A DNA stretch of 64,000 nucleotides, from the NCBI RefSeq assembly GCF_964340395.1, contig NC_135567.1, positions 713,383-777,382 of the forward strand. The letters are read 5' to 3'. The notes beneath the pieces are model-generated. The model saw only the letters and a list, made by a program, of their open reading frames with translations, made no database searches and had not been told where the DNA came from. Both the position numbers and the translations under genes were made by a program. Positions 1 through 14,064 of the stretch are shown here, one piece after another; the first letter of the stretch is position 1, and every line of letters starts with the position of its first letter. Source of the stretch: Glandiceps talaboti (lineage: Eukaryota; Hemichordata; Enteropneusta; Spengelidae).

Positions 1-237
1 CAAATACTCGGCTAACATTTGACCTACGACTAATGTAAACACTTGTATAATTACTGCTGTGTACAAGAAGGGGGAGTGGACTGTACAAATATCACAGCAG
101 AAAGAGGAGCCAATAAATCAAGCAGTGGGTAGCTCGGACCAGACACTGTGAACACTTCGTGGAGATATGCCAACGATACTTTATGTTCACCGTAATGTTA
201 ACCTGTAACACTTCTATTATTATGGGGGACATTGTTT

Positions 238-743
238 GTTTGTTTGTATGTACATGTATGTATGTATGTATGTATGTATGTATGTATGTATGTATGTATG
301 TATGTATGTATGTATGCATGTATGCGTGCGTGTGTATGTATGTATGTGTGTATGTATGTATGTATGTATGTATGTATGTATGTATGTATGTGTATATATG
401 TGTGTATGTATGTATGTATGTATGTATGTATGGATGTACGTACGTACGTACGTACGTACGTATGTATGTATGTATGTATGTATGTATGTATGTATGTGTG
501 TATGTATGTATGTATGTATGTATGTATGTGTTTATGTGTGTGTATGTATGTATGTATGTATGTATGTATGTATGTATGTATACATGTATGTATGTATGTA
601 TGTATGTATGTATGTGTGTATGTGTGTATGTATGTATGTATGTATGTATGTATGTATGTATGTATGTGTGTATGTATGTATGTATGTATGTATGTATGTA
701 TGTATGTATGTATGTATGTGTATGTATGTATGTATGTATATAT
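238..743. repeat. (TATG)n tetranucleotide microsatellite
   Basis: About 500 bp of TATG/TGTA repeats with scattered TGTG, TACA and TGCA variants, and a short GTAC-only stretch near 438-463. All three frames stay open on both strands because the repeat contains no stop in most phases, so the long Tyr/Val/Cys/Met and Ile/His/Thr/Tyr reading frames here are repeat artefacts and not genes. Confidence 0.97.
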
Positions 744-1060
744 GAGAGCGAGTACATGTCTCTTTTAAAACACTAGATTACTTTGTTTCATATCAGTATA
801 TGTCAATAAACACGTGTTAAAATGGAAGCACGGTCACTGCAATGTGTAAACTACTTGTACAATAACAAACGACCGGCGGTAAGCTTATTACTTTACATTA
901 TAACGCAAAATTCGGTTGGAGAGCCAATGAAGATGAGACTGACACATCACATGACCTGCATCATAGTGAGCCGAATTCAGAACAATTCCATTATTGTATA
1001 GCAATAAGGTTATAATATAGGTTAAAAAACTAAATTCTTTTACTTTGTGTGTTTGTGCAT

Positions 1061-1100
1061 GTGGGGGGGGGTGCGGGGGGGGCGTGCGGGGGGGGGGGGG
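1061..1100. repeat. G-rich tract
   Basis: Several runs of 6-13 G separated by TGC or C. Such a tract could form G-quadruplexes and may also be a place where the assembly length is unreliable. The flanks (744-1060 and 1101-1365) show no recognisable gene. Confidence 0.85.
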
Positions 1101-1365
1101 ATTAGTCATTTTGGTTCTCATCCTACAACACTTATGGTGTTTTGTACTCCTAAATATAAATGTTTCTTGTTTAAAATGTCAAATTGAGAAATGGAAAAGT
1201 TTCTATGGTAATAAAATAACTATTTCTTTTCTCACATACTGACTTTGTATTAAAAAACATCTACTGTTGCAAACGCTGGAAGTGACAAAATACGTAGCCA
1301 AGTTTTGTTTTAAATCTTACACAAACTATGAGCATTTTATTTCAATAAAGTTCTGGTCAGAAAAT

Positions 1366-1545
1366 CATCATCATCATCACCACCACCATCATCACCATTG
1401 CCGCCATTGCCATGGCCACCATCACCACCACCACGTCCATCATTGCCACCATCATTTCCAACACCGCTACCGCCACCACCACCACAACCACCACTATTGC
1501 CATTGCCAGGACCACGACCACCACCACTACCACACTGCCACCACA
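1366..1545. repeat. (CAT/CAC)n trinucleotide repeat
   Basis: An imperfect triplet run of CAT, CAC and CCA with interspersed TGC and GGC triplets. One plus-strand frame reads as a long His-rich peptide and the others as Pro-rich or Gly-rich. No splice context or flanking coding sequence supports translation, so I treat it as a microsatellite. Confidence 0.9.
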
Positions 1546-1569
1546 TTGTTGTACTTATGCACAACTTGA

Positions 1570-3352
1570 GTAGTGTGCACGCACAAACTCCAAATTTGTG
1601 TCAAGTTCGTTGCATTTTACTAATTTCGAAATGTCGTATCATTTCTAATTGTAGTTGCAGACTCACATAACTCAGATATAATTGCTAAAATCACACGGAT
1701 CGATGCTATTGTTGATAAAATATGTGCTCTGGAATGACATGCCATGATGAATTATATTTAAACTAACCATCGATGTATTAGGGGTGAAAAGTGTGTGTGT
1801 GTTTGTCTCTCTGTGTGTGTCTGTATCACCATTTTCTAAAAAAAAACCGGCTGGATCAATTCGAACGAAATTTGGTAGATCCATTCCGTTGGGTAATGGC
1901 AGGAACTGATAAGGTTTTGGTAAACAATCAATGAATATTAATGAGCAATTTTGTAATTAATGGTTTTCGGTAATTAGGCTATATCTCAAGAATGCACACT
2001 TCAAATTCAATATAATTTGGTACATGTATTTGCGATTCATAAGCACATTTGTTCTGAAAATATTATTGATGTAGCTTTTAGTTTTAATAAGTTATTGGAA
2101 TATTTCGGTAATTAGATATGTAGGCCATGCCACAAACAAGGAAAGCATTGTTTCTGGTCAGGAAATATTGTCTAAAGTGATGGGAAGATGCCATTTTTAA
2201 AATTTAATTAGATGATTAGTCATGATGACCAGTAACAATTCCTTCTTTTTTCTTGGCCTTTATTAAAACTCCTTCTACGGTGACAGCTATGCTACAACAT
2301 TCTATAAAAGCTTCACATTACATGTTGTAGTTGGCCATAAGATCGCATCTGCAGGCAATCATACGATCTCTTCACTATTTCAAAATTTAAAATCTTGTTT
2401 TTATTTCGTTCGGTACTTGCGTGTGTTTATGTTTCTGAAAGCATGCAGGAGGAGATCATCGGTCAAACTGGGTCAGCTTCAACTTCCGGGTTAAATCAAC
2501 AGCTTTCTACCAAAAATTCTTGCTGGAGAATTCGCCTAGATAAATTCATACGATGTCTTCTTTGATCAAAATTGAAAATCTTCTGTCCCTTTTTAAATAT
2601 AAATATTTCGATACTAAGGGCGAGTTTACTGCCACAATGTTTACGCGTACATTAATTCGTTTAACATATTTAATATCACAAAAACGCAAATGAGATAAGT
2701 AAATGTTGTTACTTTGTTGCAATGTTTGACAGTGTGCTAAGTGGTTTAATTGGGTTCAATTTTCCCCTAATTTCCTGACATTGATTGGCTTTGTTCTAGA
2801 CCATTGAAAGTGTTCGGGTTGCTTGTCTTAAAAGGTACGTATATCAAAATATATATCGATAAGTTTCTGTCCCTGGAGATCTGATTTTTATATTTCGAGA
2901 AACCAAACGAGCTTGAGAGCCATGGAAATTCACCTCATTGTGGCGTGCATCGCGAGTGTTACATAAAGGGTATTGCCGTAAACGAGATGGATATATAGAA
3001 TCAAGGAATAGAGTCCTAAAAGTTCCCTGATACCATCATCACCTTCGCCTTCAGTATTGTCATTATCAGTGTCACTCTAATCTGACTCACTGGTACTACT
3101 TGAGTCAGTACATGTATCACTGTCCGTGTTCTCTATGACATTCAAAACTACATCATCATCATTATCATCATCATCATATTTTAAGACAGTGCTTTACTTC
3201 AGTGAAGTAATGTACTTTCTCTTTGTGCCACACTTGTTTATAGCATTTATATCAAGTGTAACAGTATACTGTTTAAATTGGTTTATTTACAAGCCTAGCA
3301 TGTGGCCATTCTAATGTGGTCAATTAACGGAATGAAAGGTATACTTTAAATT
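1570..3352. other. Gene-free AT-rich stretch
   Basis: No reading frame, RNA gene or clear element boundary is visible. There is a short TG-rich tract at about 1790-1830 and short ATC triplets at about 3150-3178. The text around 1850-2120, which speaks of a weakly repetitive AATTTGGTA-containing sequence, may be an old interspersed repeat, but this cannot be shown from one copy. Confidence 0.5.
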
Positions 3353-4372
3353 TGTACTTGATATGGATGCTATAAATGATTGTGGTACATACATAAAGGC
3401 TTTACTTTGGTGTTATGGGTTGTACTTGATATGGATGCTATAAACGATTGTGGTACATACACAACATGCTCACTTTGGTGTTATGGGTTGTACTTGATAT
3501 GGATGCTATAAACGATTGTGGTACATACACAACATGCTCACTTTGGTGTTATGGGTTGTACTTGATATGGATGCTATAAACGATTGTGGTACATACACAA
3601 CATGCTTACTTTGGTGTTATGGGTTGTACTTGATATGGATGCTATAAACGATTGTGGTACATACACAACATGCTTACTTTGGTGTTATGGGTTGTACTTG
3701 ATATGGATGCTATAAACGATTGTGGTACATACACAACATGCTTACTTTGGTGTTATGGGTTGTACTTGATATGGATGCTATAAACGATTGTGGTACATAC
3801 ACAACATGCTTACTTTGGTGTTATGGGTTGTACTTGATATGGATGCTATAAACGATTGTGGTACATACACAACATGCTTACTTTGGTGTTATGGGTTGTA
3901 CTTGATATGGATGCTATAAACGATTGTGGTACATACACAACATGCTTACTTTGGTGTTATGGGTTGTACTTGATATGGATGCTATAAACGATTGTGGTAC
4001 ATACACAACATGCTTACTTTGGTGTTATGGGTTGTACTTGATATGGATGCTATAAACGATTGTGGTACATACACAACATGCTTACTTTGGTGTTATGGGT
4101 TGTACTTGATATGGATGCTATAAACGATTGTGGTACATACACAACATGCTTACTTTGGTGTTATGGGTTGTACTTGATATGGATGCTATAAACGATTGTG
4201 GTACATACACAACATGCTTACTTTGGTGTTATGGGTTGTACTTGATATGGATGCTATAAACGATTGTGGTACATACACAACATGCTTACTTTGGTGTTAT
4301 GGGTTGTACTTGATATGGATGCTATAAACGATTGTGGTACATACACAACATGCTTACTTTGGTGTTATGGGT
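3353..4372. repeat. 68 bp tandem repeat, 15 copies
   Basis: The unit starts TGTACTTGATATGGATGCTA and recurs every 68 bp exactly (for example 3353, 3421, 3489, 3557). The array is 1020 bp, or 15 whole units. The first unit carries the most differences (ATAAAGGC for ACAACATG), units 2-3 have GCTCAC, and the remaining units have GCTTAC and look identical. The 68 bp period is not a multiple of three, so it does not encode a peptide repeat. Confidence 0.97.
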
Positions 4373-5608
<1,236 letters not shown>

Positions 5609-6890
5609 ATTCTATAAAACTGGTGAAGCAACACTGAAAGCCCTATCACCATGTTTTTTTGTCCGGGCTGTATTTAAAACGTAGACTCTGCCCCGGGACA
5701 TAGAAACTGATCAACACACTTAAGATATGGAGGACCAGAACCATGACGACATTTAGAAGTGATGACTAAAATCTTATAAATAATACGTTGACTTACAGGC
5801 AACCAATGTATTTCCTATAGAAGTGGAGTGGTATGAACATGAAGCTTCGAATGTGTTATAATTCCGGCTGCGACATTTTGTACATATTGAATGCGATTTA
5901 TATAGCACTGAGGTATACCGTGTAACAATGAATTGCACAAATCAATGCGAGAGGAAAAAGCGAATGAACTAGTTGTTCAGTGGCAGACCTGGAGAGATAT
6001 TTATGAACAAGAGCAATAAGGTGAATATGAAACATGGAAGAATGACAAATCTGACTAACATGAGGCTTACAAGACTAAAGGATAGCTCCAAGACTCTTTG
6101 CCTGACACTGGGCAGAAATGCATCACCACTGCGAATATTTTGTGAGCATTGTAAGCAGGGTCCAGAACATTTTTTTCTGTTTTATCATCAATAAGGCAAA
6201 GGAAATTACAGGACATCCAAGCTCTGACATCAGAAATACATGATTCATGATTTCTAACTGTAACATTGTAATTTGCACGAGGGAAAGACATGTACAAATT
6301 GTCATCGGCGTAGAAATGGTATTTACAACCATGATTAGCAACCACATTGCCCAGAGGAGATGTGTAAACAATGAACAAAATCGGACCAATTGTACCAAGA
6401 GGGTATTATAGTGACTGAGCAGAGTTTGAATTTACAGATTATCTACGATCAGAAGATAAGATTTAAACCACCTCAATGCATTACCAGTGATACCTAGACG
6501 ATCATGCAAGCGAGTTAACAAAAGCTTGTGATTAACTGTGTCAAAAGCAGCTGAAAGATCTAATAAAACCAAGACCACATCATACTTAGAATCAAGAGCA
6601 CGTAGAATGTCATTGGTAATCTTTAAGAGAGCAGTCTCAGTAGAATGACCAGGTTTATATAAAGCTGATTGTAAAGGTTAGTCTAAGTAATTTGAAGCGA
6701 TGTGGGCTGTTAGTCTAATAGCAACAATGCGTTCCAGAACTTTCGATAAGAATGCCCTAATAATCATGCGTGGAGAAAGGGAGGTTAGACTGCGCCCACA
6801 ACGGCTGATCTGTCAGTCTACTTCGTTGGCTGCAGCTTTACAAACGGGGGTCGAAACTTTTACGTCTTGTAGAAATAGTTATTAAACAAG
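5609..6890 (-). pseudogene. Decayed CR1/L2-type LINE reverse transcriptase
   Basis: The minus strand reads as a LINE reverse transcriptase broken by stops and frameshifts. In order from 6745 down: [18 protein letters not shown] (about 6640), [14 protein letters not shown] (about 6550), RWFKSYL (about 6460), PLGN (about 6358), the catalytic YADD (6303-6314) and DDKTE (about 6185). The C-terminal part follows with CNSLL (about 5930), LHWLP (about 5808) and GDRAFSVASP (about 5640). These are conserved blocks of the CR1/L2 group. Clear breaks include a stop after NYLD near 6678, a stop before EIHWLP near 5820, and TAG for the usual TGG near 5616. The GA microsatellite follows at its C-terminal end. 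The endonuclease half is not seen, so the copy is 5'-truncated. Clade assignment within CR1/L2 is uncertain. Confidence 0.9.
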
Positions 6891-7556
6891 GGGGCTAGGC
6901 TAGATTTCTTAACGGCCAAAATACTGCAAAAACGTTGATTGTGAAATAGTCGAGAGTCGTAAAAGCAGTTCTGTTTTCCGTTTGTTTGTCAAAGCGACGT
7001 AGAGGGCGATCTATAGCTTAGACATGTCATATACAGACAGATCTTTCCCTGAAATCCACAAATCACTACTACAAATACGACGTAAACGAAGTAATTGTGA
7101 ATAGGGATGTGATGAACCATAGATCTCAATGTTATAGATTCGAGTGTTTTCGATGTGATTGACTAGATTAGATCTCAGTTACAATCTTTGTATCAAGCCA
7201 GTACACAGCGACTGGTTTCGACAACTGAAAGAATTAAAGTTGTTAAACTTACATAAGTCAATTAAGCGTGGAGGGGATAGAAAATGGTGGATTTCAACAA
7301 AATATGAAGTTGAAAATTATCATTTTAAATGACAATCAATTCACAGTTATACCAAAGTCACTTTTCAGTTACTTGCCGGTCCTTCATAGTGGGCCTTCAC
7401 TAAGTCAATAAAAATTCTTACCTTTAGGAATTTTTTTAGGGGGGGGGGGGGTGAGGGATAAATAATTGTTGTTGATAATTAGACCACAATTACGGATTGA
7501 TTGAAAACGTTCTACTAAAAAGATATACAAATCACAACAACACAAATTGTCTACAC
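6891..7556. other. Gene-free stretch before the satellite
   Basis: No reading frame of note. There is a run of 13 G at about 7440-7452. The last 60 bases already resemble degenerate satellite units (AAATCACAACA, ACACGTATATCT). Confidence 0.5.
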
Positions 7557-10500
7557 ACGTATATCTAAGATATATCCATCACAACACGTATATCTAAGAT
7601 ATATAAATCACAACACATATATCTAAGATATATAAATCACAACACATATATCTAAGATATATAAATCACAACACATATATCTAAGATATATAAATCACAA
7701 CACATATATCTAAGATATATAAATCACAACACGTATATCTAAGATATATAAATCACAACACGTATATCTAAGATATATAAATCACAACACGTATATCTAA
7801 GATATATAAATCACAACACATATATCTAAGATATATAAATCACAACACGTATTCCTAAGATATATAAATCACAACACATATATCTAAGATATATAAATCA
7901 CAACACATATATCTAAGATATATAAATCACAACACGTATATCTAAGATATATGACTCACAACACGTATATCTAAGATATATAAATCACAACACATATATC
8001 TAAGATATATAAATCACAACACGTATACCTAAGATATATACATCACAACACATATATCTAAGATATATAAATCACAACACGTATATCTAAGATATATAAA
8101 TCACAACACATATATCTAAGATATATAAATCACAACACGTATATCTAAGATATATAAATCACAACACATATATCTAAGATATATAAATCACAACACGTAT
8201 ATCTAAGATATATAAATCACAACACATATATCTAAGATATATACATCACAACACGTATATCTAAGATATATAAATCACAACACATATATCTAAGATATAT
8301 AAATCACAACACGTATATCTAAGATATATAAATCACAACACGTATATCTAAGATATATAAATCACAACACGTATATCTAAGATATATAAATCACAACACG
8401 TATTCCTAAGATATATAAATCACAACACATATATCTAAGATATATAAATCACAACACATATATCTAAGATATATACATCACAACACATATACCTAAGATA
8501 TATAAATCACAACACGTCTAAGATATATAAATCACAACACATATATCTAAGATATATAAATCACAACACATATATCTAAGATATATAAATCACAACACGT
8601 CTAAGATATATAAATCACAACACATATATCTAAGATATATACATCACAACACATATATCTAAGATATATAAATCACAACACGTATACCTAAGATATATAA
8701 ATCACAACACATATATCTAAGATATATAAATCACAACACATATATCTAAGATATATACATCACAACACATATACCTAAGATATATAAATCACAACACGTA
8801 TACCTAAGATATATAAATAACAACACATATATCTAAGATATATACATCACAACACGTATATCTAAGATATATAAATCACAACACATATATCTAAGATATA
8901 TAAATCACAACACGTATATCTAAGATATATCCATCACAACACGTATATCTAAGATATATAAATCACAACACTTATATCTAAGATATATAAATCACAACAC
9001 GTATATCTAAGATATATAAATCACAACACGTATATCTAAGATATATAAATCACAACACGTATACCTAAGATATATACATCACAACACGTATATCTAAGAT
9101 ATATACATCACAACACGTATATCTAAGATATATAAATCACAACACGTATATCTAAGATATATAAATCACAACACGTATATCTAAGATATATAAATCACAA
9201 CACGTATACCTAAGATATATAAATCACAACACGTATATCTAAGATATATACATCACAACACGTATATCTAAGATATATAAATCACAACACGTATACCTAA
9301 GATATATACATCACAATATATATAAATCACAACACATATATCTAAGATATATAAATCACAACACGTATATCTAAGATATATAACTCACAACACGTATATC
9401 TAAGATATATACATCACAACACATATATCTAAGATATATACATCACAACACATATATCTAAGATATATAAATCACAACACGTATACCTAAGATATATAAA
9501 TCACAACACATATATCTAAGATATATACATCACAACACATATATCGAAGATATATAAATCACAACACGTATATCTAAGATATATACATCACAATACGTCT
9601 AAGATATATAAATCACAACACGTATATCGAAGATATATACATCACAACACGTATATCGAAGATATATACATCACAACACATATACCTAAGATATATAAAT
9701 CACAACACATATACCTAAGATATCTAAATCACAACACGTATACCTAAGATATATACATCACAACACATATACCTAAGATATATAAATCACAACACATATA
9801 TCTAAGATATATACATCACAACACATATATCTAAGATATATGACTCACAACACGTATATCTAGGATATATAAATCACAACACATATACCTAAGATATATA
9901 CATCACAACACGTCTAAGATATATAAATCACAACACGTATAAGATATATAAATCACAACACGTATATCTAAGATATATAAATCACAACACATATATCTAA
10001 GATATATAAATCACAACACATATATCTAAGATATATAAATCACAACACGTATATCTAAGATATATAAATCACAACACATATATCTAAGATATATAAATCA
10101 CAACACGTATATCTAAGATATATAACTCACAACACGTATACCTAAGATATATAATTCACAACACATATATCTAAGATATATATATCACAACACATATATC
10201 TAAGATATATAAATCACAACACGTATACCTAAGATATATACATCACAATATATATAAATCACAACACGTATATCTAAGATATATAAATCACAACACATAT
10301 ACCTAAGATATATAAATCACAACACATATATCTAAGATATATAAATCACAACACGTATATCTAAGATATATAAATCACAACACATATATCTAAGATATAT
10401 ACATCACAACACATATATCTAAGATATATACATCACAACACATATATCTAAGATATATAAATCACAACACATATATCTAAGATATATAAATCACAACACA

Positions 10501-11133
10501 TATATCTAAGATATATAAATCACAACACGTATATCTAAGATATATAAATCACAACACATATATCTAAGATATATACATCACAACACATATATCTAAGATA
10601 TATAAATCACAACACATATACCTAAGATATATAAATCACAACACATATATCTAAGATATATACATCACAACACGTATATCTAAGATATATACATCACAAC
10701 ACGTATACCTAAGATATATAACTCACAACACGTATACCTAAGATATATAAATCACAACACGTATATCTATGATATATAAATCACAACACGTATACCTAAG
10801 ATATATACATCACAACACGTATATCTAAGATATATAAATCACAACACATATATCTAAGATATATACATCACAACACATATATCTAAGATATATAAATCAC
10901 AACACGTATATCTAAGATATATAAATCACAACACGTATACCTAAGATATATAAATCACAACACGTATATCTAAGATATATAAATCACAACACGTATATCT
11001 AAGATATATACATCACAACACATATATCTAAGATATATAAATCACAACACGTATATCTAAGATATATAAATCGCAACACGTATATCTAAGATATATACAT
11101 CACAACACGTATATCTAAGATATATACATCACA
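7557..11133. repeat. 29 bp satellite, about 123 copies
   Basis: The unit CACAACACGTATATCTAAGA plus TATATAAAT repeats every 29 bp over about 3.6 kb. Each unit contains the near-perfect dyad TATATCT-A-AGATATA, so single strands can form a hairpin in every unit. Variation is concentrated at a few sites: CACATAT versus CACGTAT, ATATCT versus ATACCT, and TAAATC versus TACATC. A few units are shortened (CACGTCTAAG near 8512, 8598, 9595 and 9910). There are no spacers of differing sequence, so this is a satellite and not a CRISPR array. It abuts a Penelope-like element on its right. Confidence 0.97.
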
Positions 11134-11135
11134 AG

Positions 11136-12530
11136 ATAATCAAAGTAAGTTGGTTCGAACTTGAATGCTTAGTTGTTCCTCCGACTTTCACGCTCAATGC
11201 GATCATCTGACGAATGGCAGCTACTCGTTGTGTTACTGTATTTATATGTGTAAGGTGTGAAAGAATTTATTGAAAGTTAATTGTGTATTGTTTCTATGCA
11301 TACAAGGAGTCCTCAGATTTGTCAGGTGATGTTACTTTTGAAGTTCGCTATGTAGAACTTGTTTTCGTGTCGGCACTTTGAGACGAGTTCAGATTTTCTG
11401 TTGAGAAGTGTTTGTTTGTCGGCGTTGAGGATGTAGAGTTTTTCAGTTAGGCAGAGCTCACACCGTTTGGTTTCATTACTGTATGCGCTTGCTCTCTGTG
11501 ATATAGACCAGTCTACCTTGAACGTTTTTTTATTTCTTTTCAGCTGCCAGACCAATCTGATTAAAATCTGATGTTAGATAGGCTGGTTTTCCTGTATTTA
11601 CCTTTATTCCATCGTTATTGCGTCTTTTACGTTAGTTTTTTTTTCCTGGGCAAAGGCGTTCGCCCAGGAAAAAAAACACTAACGTAAAAGACGCAATAAC
11701 GATGGAATAAAGGTAAATACAGGAAAACCAGCCTATCTAACATCAGATTTTAATCAGATTGCTGCCAGACGTACTTCGAAAGTTCAGAGCTGTTTGCGTA
11801 TTTTTCGTGTCTGATGGTTTGGTTGTGGTTATTGTATCTTTGTTTGAAGGCATGTTCAGTCAGGCCGATGTACAATTTGAGGGGTTCGTTGCATTACACT
11901 CTTTTTTACTTCTGCGTTGTAGATTATAATGGCAGTCAGGCAGCTTTCCTGTAGAGGCATGTACTCTTATTTCTGCAGTTGCAGGATTTCTCTTTGGTCG
12001 TTGTATTGTTGTTCGCGATTTTGTTGTTATGTGTTTTGATGATGTTGGCGACGTTTGGCATGCAGCTGTAACTGACTTTCATTGTATTTTGGTTGAAGAT
12101 CTTGTGTAGGGTTGATTTCTTTGGGAAATGTTTCCTGATGAGTTTTAGAAATATTCCCCCAATGCTTGTTCTGACGTTAGAGCTGAATGGTGGGTTGAAC
12201 CAGATGATGTTACGCTGGCGGGTTCTTTTTCTAGTTGCTTGTGCGTTAGTAGTGTAGGATATTTTCTTAGTGTAACCGCTGTCCTTCAGTGCGTTGTAGT
12301 ACAATGGTACTGACCGTTTGAAGATTTCAGCATCGTACGAAATGGTGGATAAACGTCTGTTTATCGATGCGGGTAGGTTCTTGTTGATGTTTGGTGGGTG
12401 GTTGGATTGCTTGTGGATATATACTGGTCGATCGCTTGGTTTTCGGTAGGGGTAGTGTTTTCCAGTGTTTAAGTCGAGTGTGATGTCCTTGAAATTCGTT
12501 ATTTTCTGATTGGTTTGGGCGGTGATTTTT
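11136..12530 (-). pseudogene. Penelope-like element (RT C-terminus + GIY-YIG)
   Basis: On the minus strand, an open stretch from about 12515 to 11936 encodes the C-terminal part of a Penelope-like protein. It shows YPYRKPSDRP (about 12450), YYNALKDSGY, IIWFNPPFSSNV (about 12200), HFPKKSTLHKIFN (about 12115) and SYSCMPNV. A Cys-rich linker with CNCRNK (about 11975) follows, then a GIY-YIG endonuclease in which LYIGLTE (about 11870) fills the GIY-YIG position. After the inserted MITE the domain continues as VWQLKRNKK down to the stop at 11322. The 3' untranslated part to 11136 contains AATAAA on the minus strand near 11265. Penelope elements join a telomerase-like reverse transcriptase to this endonuclease. 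The catalytic RT half is missing (5' truncation at 12530), there are frameshifts near 11940-11890, and a MITE interrupts the gene, so this copy is dead. Confidence 0.88.
11553..11761. mobile_element. 209 bp foldback MITE with 9 bp TSD
   Basis: Two arms of nearly 100 bp are almost perfect inverted copies of each other around a 10 bp loop (centre about 11657). The arms start CAATCTGATTAAAATCTGAT and end CCTGGGC. The only difference seen is in the T/A run beside the loop. The flanks carry the direct repeat CTGCCAGAC (11544-11552 and 11762-11770). Removing the element and one copy restores the VWQ codons of the Penelope-like gene. A 9 bp duplication with very long inverted repeats fits a Mutator-like (MULE) non-autonomous element; the superfamily is inferred. 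Confidence 0.93.
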
Positions 12531-12560
12531 AGATATACGTGTTGTGATTTATATATCTTA
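12531..12560 (-). repeat. Single inverted copy of the 29 bp satellite
   Basis: AGATATACGTGTTGTGATTT followed by ATATATCTTA is the reverse complement of the 29 bp satellite unit. It lies at the 5' truncation point of the Penelope-like element and immediately before the foldback-element sequence, so that element is bounded by satellite DNA in opposite orientations. Confidence 0.9.
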
Positions 12561-14064
12561 GGGGTGGACTATTTGATATCCTGGGAAGGGCTTGGAAGAT
12601 TTCGGGGGGAAAAGATGCCAAATGGAGTTGCTTGAAAAAAAATCAGGATATGAGTGTGTGATGGAAAAAAAAGATGGACCACTGCTACTAGAAAAAAAAA
12701 TTCTTGGCAGGGAAATGATGCACAGGTTCGAGTATACTGTTCAACCTGCTCGTACCTCTCCAACCAGGACACTTGTCAAATCATGACAAACAGTTTCAAA
12801 CACATGTCAGGGACCAGTCAGTTTCGTTAGCCTGTGGTACATATATATATTTGTTCTTGTCTCTGTTTCTTTCATAAATGGTTTAAATATTACTTCATGT
12901 AAGGGTTCAAACATAACTATACATAAAATCATACATATAATACATGTATTACCTAGCTACCACACTAGTTACAGAAAATGCCATGTAAATGTTTGGCTGT
13001 TTCACAATCAATGCTTCACTTATCTTGCACTTTGGGGCAAAAGTGCACTTGAAGGTTTTGTAATTGGTAATCTTCATACTATTGGATAGTTTATAAAAGA
13101 ACTTAATCTAAATTACTCTGGTCCCTTCAATATGAATTTGTCAGAAGGGATGAATACTTCCTATTGCGGACACTACAAGTATCGACACTACAAATCAAAT
13201 TCAAGTTTCTATTGTATACTAGGTATGACCTCTTAAAGTGCTCTAACATATCAATGACTTTACTATACATGCAATATCAATGCCCCTATACCAATGTTAC
13301 TGGCCCACTTTTATAACATGGAAAACTTATCTAAAAAGTTATATTAATTTAACTTTTCGAAGCTTGGCAATATTACCTCAGAGGCTGTGAATAACCTATA
13401 AATTACTGAAATAGAAAAAACTCCAGATCTGCCAGGGGGGGGGGATTCCTTGGACTCCCTCACCCCAGAGGCTACAATTTGTTAGACCAACAATATGTTT
13501 CACCAAAATTGGTAAAAAAAACTTGAAAAGCTTCTAGGGGAGACCCCCTAGGACCCCCCATAAGAGTTAGACATGTTCAAGCCTCAAATCAAAGTTCTTA
13601 CTCCACCTCTTACAATCAATATGCTATGAAACTTTATTTCAAAAATGTTTAAACCATATGTAGTTCTTTTTAACATGTTAGAGCTGTCTTGTAAAGCTAG
13701 CAAATTATTGTCTGAAAGTGTCTGTGAATAGCCTAAAAATTGCCTTTAGGAGTACAATTCCTCCAGGGCCTCCAGGGCGTCAAGATACTATGAAACTTTA
13801 TTTACTGGGGTCAGTGACTTTTTGTCGGCCCAATGGAAAAAAACAACTGACCCCCATATCCCCCCAGGCTGGAGAAACTGACCGGTCTGTTTGAATGTTT
13901 GAGCTCACCAATCTAGTTTCCGATTTGTATTTTTAGTGTGTCATCATACCATGGCATAAAAAGTGTCAATGATGTTTATTTAATGGAAAATCAAACATGT
14001 ATTGAAATATGTAGTTTTCTAAATATAATCTGTGCGTGATAGAACAGCATCTTTTTACTCTCTG

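Noticed and set aside
92-776. Long open frames on both strands (up to 221 codons) of Tyr/Val/Met/Cys or Ile/His/Thr
   Set aside because: They are translations of a TATG microsatellite that lacks stops in most phases.
1267-1569. His-rich 100-codon frame
   Set aside because: It arises from CAT/CAC triplets, with no splice or domain support.
7557-11133. CRISPR-like regular array
   Set aside because: The units are contiguous with no unique spacers, and the context is eukaryotic.
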